A stretch of DNA of 8,831 nt from an uncultured Clostridia bacterium. GTDB taxonomy: Bacteria; Bacillota; Clostridia; Oscillospirales; Acutalibacteraceae. Location: contig CALAQQ010000188.1 of NCBI GenBank assembly GCA_937888485.1, forward strand, positions 1-8,831, written 5' to 3'. Under the pieces are notes generated by a model that was not told the DNA's origin, searched no databases, and saw nothing but the letters and a program-made list of their open reading frames with translations. Position numbers and translations under genes: made by a program. This document shows, one piece after another, positions 7,695 to 8,831 of the stretch (its first letter is position 1; each line of letters starts with the position of its first letter).

Positions 7695-7714
7695 GGGGTA
7701 ACTGCTCTTACCCC
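7695..7714 (-). promoter_or_regulatory. Predicted 5'-terminal hairpin of the rnj operon transcript
   Basis: On the minus strand GGGGTAA (7708-7714) pairs perfectly with TTACCCC (7695-7701) across a six-base loop GAGCAG. The stem starts about 8 nt after the -10 box, that is at about +1 to +3 of the expected transcript, leaving almost no unpaired 5' end. No U-run follows, so it is not an intrinsic terminator. The predicted leader is about 90 nt long (roughly 7625-7716). RNase J is known to be a 5'-3' exonuclease hindered by 5'-terminal structure, so the hairpin could protect this transcript or take part in autoregulation. That role is inference. Confidence 0.55.
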
Positions 7715-7721
7715 ACTGTAT

Positions 7722-7750
7722 ATAATATCTTTTTATTCTTATATTGTCAA
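7722..7750 (-). promoter_or_regulatory. Sigma-A type promoter of the rnj operon
   Basis: On the minus strand there is a perfect -35 TTGACA (7745-7750), a 17-bp spacer, and TATTAT as -10 (7722-7727), 5/6 to TATAAT. A/T-only sequence just upstream (about 7751-7770) resembles an UP element. The predicted start of transcription is near 7715-7716. It lies 28 nt past the stop of the upstream gene and drives rnj and probably all genes to its left, since no terminator or comparable promoter was seen between them. Confidence 0.8.
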
Positions 7751-7778
7751 GTAAATATATTATTAATTATATTAGGGA

Positions 7779-8831
7779 TCAGTCCGTCAGAGAACCGATA
7801 ATTTCTTCGATATCTGAACAAAGTTCATTTGCCGCCTCCATTGTATCCGCCTCGGCAAATACTTTTATTTTCTCTCCTCCTCGTTCAGGTATAACAAGCA
7901 GTCTTCCCTTTTCTTTTGTCAGTCTGACACCTTCACCCGAAATATTTACGTTTTTCTCACCGCAAATCAAACAAGAAAGTCTTGATACAGGGAAATTAAT
8001 CGGAAAGATTTTGCTTTCAACATATTTTTCAGGAAGCTCCGATGCGAGCATATCGAGCGTCATGCATCTCTCATTCATAACCGAAACAAGCTTCGCACAC
8101 ATAAAAAGCGCATCTCTGATAAAAACCTGTGATGATGCAAGTTTTCTTGCAGATGCATCCGAATTATCTGCGGGAGTTGTCAGATAACGCATAACTCTTC
8201 TTCCGTGTTTTTTCGCAATCAAATCAAGATAATCCGGTGCGGTGTACGGGACAGCAACATCCCTGCCCTTTCTCATCTCATCAAAACAGCATATTGCAAG
8301 AAGCTTTTCAAATCCGATTCTTCCGTTCCCTGTTTCGGCATAAACCTCAGTACCCGAACAGTTGATATTTAATATGATTTCCGATTTCTTATTCATTCCC
8401 AAACGGTAAAAACAGTTGCTTATCAAGTTGAATATCCTGCCGTTTTCACACTTAACACTGACAGAAAATCCTTCAGAAACGTTGCCGAATTGCTTCATCA
8501 GTTCCTGAACATAAAGCGTTTTAAGCCCCGACATATCCGATATTCCCTTGATTGATTTTTCGTCTGTTCCGTGGAATTCGCACCTGCTCATACCGTTCTC
8601 AACTTCTCTTTCAAATGCTCTGCAAGGAGTCAGACCGTTTTCTCCGCACAGTGAAATTCTGCATTCTTCGTCATTTGAGATAAACATACCCGAATCAAGA
8701 GAACAAATGCCGACAAGGAATCTGAGTTCAGCTTCAAAACACTCCCCGAAATCCCACACCGAACTTCCTCCGTCCGCAAGTCCCGATAACAGTGCAAGAT
8801 GCATGGCAGAGGATTTTTTTGTTCCGTCATG
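7779..8831 (-). CDS. Degenerate phosphohexomutase-like protein, C-terminal 350 residues (5' end outside window)
   Basis: The frame is open to the edge (it continues upstream of the ATG at 8802-8804 as HDGTKKSSA), so that ATG is probably internal. Numbering from the edge, the layout follows the alpha-D-phosphohexomutase fold: residues 1-70 resemble domain I (SSAMHLALLSGLADGG, then VWDFG), about 122-190 a short domain II, 190-270 domain III, and 298-346 domain IV (KVFAEADTMEAANELCSDIE). The active-site signatures are absent. Where TASHNP is expected there is FISNDEE (50-56); the metal loop DGDADR aligns with INCSGTE (156-162); no EGSGH is seen near 230; and the phosphate loop RPSGTEP aligns with IPERGGEKI (314-322). 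It is thus probably a pseudoenzyme. Some bacterial sugar nucleotidyltransferases carry such a degenerate mutase half at the C-terminus, so the missing 5' part may encode one. It is cysteine-rich (about 16 Cys). The alignment was done by eye. No terminator separates it from the rnj promoter. Confidence 0.55.
   Translation of the reverse strand, partial: HDGTKKSSAMHLALLSGLADGGSSVWDFGECFEAELRFLVGICSLDSGMFISNDEECRISLCGENGLTPCRAFEREVENGMSRCEFHGTDEKSIKGISDMSGLKTLYVQELMKQFGNVSEGFSVSVKCENGRIFNLISNCFYRLGMNKKSEIILNINCSGTEVYAETGNGRIGFEKLLAICCFDEMRKGRDVAVPYTAPDYLDLIAKKHGRRVMRYLTTPADNSDASARKLASSQVFIRDALFMCAKLVSVMNERCMTLDMLASELPEKYVESKIFPINFPVSRLSCLICGEKNVNISGEGVRLTKEKGRLLVIPERGGEKIKVFAEADTMEAANELCSDIEEIIGSLTD

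Noticed and set aside
7695..7714. GGGGTAA/TTACCCC hairpin as an intrinsic terminator of the upstream gene
   Set aside because: No U-run follows on the minus strand (ATTAACATATC comes next), and the stem lies downstream of the rnj promoter, at its predicted start site.
7751..7775. A/T-only inverted repeat (AATATA/TATATT) just before the -35 box
   Set aside because: Six-bp A/T arms in A/T-only sequence are expected by chance. More simply read as an UP-element-like region or spacer.
7744..8187. Plus-strand open frame of 147 codons antisense to the mutase-like gene
   Set aside because: It is a serine-rich, low-information translation lying opposite a gene with recognisable protein features. No convincing ribosome binding site or family resemblance.
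1..8831. Novel defence, toxin-antitoxin, mobile or biosynthetic system
   Set aside because: Apart from the edge pseudo-mutase, every gene belongs to a known housekeeping family. No transposase, integrase, CRISPR repeat, attachment site or small toxin-like gene was found on either strand.

Overview
The window reads as chromosomal DNA from an anaerobic Gram-positive bacterium of the Clostridia, probably an Oscillospiraceae/Ruminococcus-like gut organism. This rests on the moderately AT-rich sequence, strong AGGAG-type ribosome binding sites, a canonical TTGACA/TATTAT promoter, the Firmicutes-type proteins GdpP and RNase J, and Firmicutes-like gene neighbourhoods. The taxonomic call is inference from gene content and style, not from a marker search.

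All eight genes lie on the minus strand, so transcription runs from high to low coordinates. At the right edge (7779-8831) is the 3' part of a gene whose product resembles the phosphohexomutase (phosphomannomutase/phosphoglucomutase) fold but appears to have lost its catalytic motifs. It may be the C-terminal half of a nucleotidyltransferase fusion that starts outside the window. A short intergenic gap (7625-7778) follows. It holds a near-consensus sigma-A promoter and, at the predicted 5' end of the new transcript, a GC-rich hairpin.

From that promoter runs a dense array: rnj (RNase J, with a basic low-complexity N-terminal tail), gdpP (c-di-AMP phosphodiesterase), rplI (ribosomal protein bL9), dnaB (replicative helicase), tilS (tRNA-Ile lysidine synthetase), hpt (hypoxanthine phosphoribosyltransferase) and the first codons of what is probably ftsH. 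The junctions are very tight. rnj and gdpP abut as TAAATG, rplI and dnaB are 1 nt apart, dnaB and tilS overlap by 11 nt, and hpt begins 7 nt after tilS. This suggests one operon with translational coupling. It joins two blocks known from Bacillus (gdpP-rplI-replicative helicase, and tilS-hpt-ftsH) and puts RNase J at the head.

Functionally this is a housekeeping operon: RNA decay and processing, second-messenger turnover, ribosome structure, replication fork unwinding, tRNA decoding, purine salvage and membrane proteolysis. I see no mobile element, CRISPR array, tRNA or rRNA, and no defence or biosynthetic system. The points most worth a second look are the apparent pseudo-phosphohexomutase, the 5'-terminal hairpin on the RNase J transcript, and the RNase J N-terminal tail.
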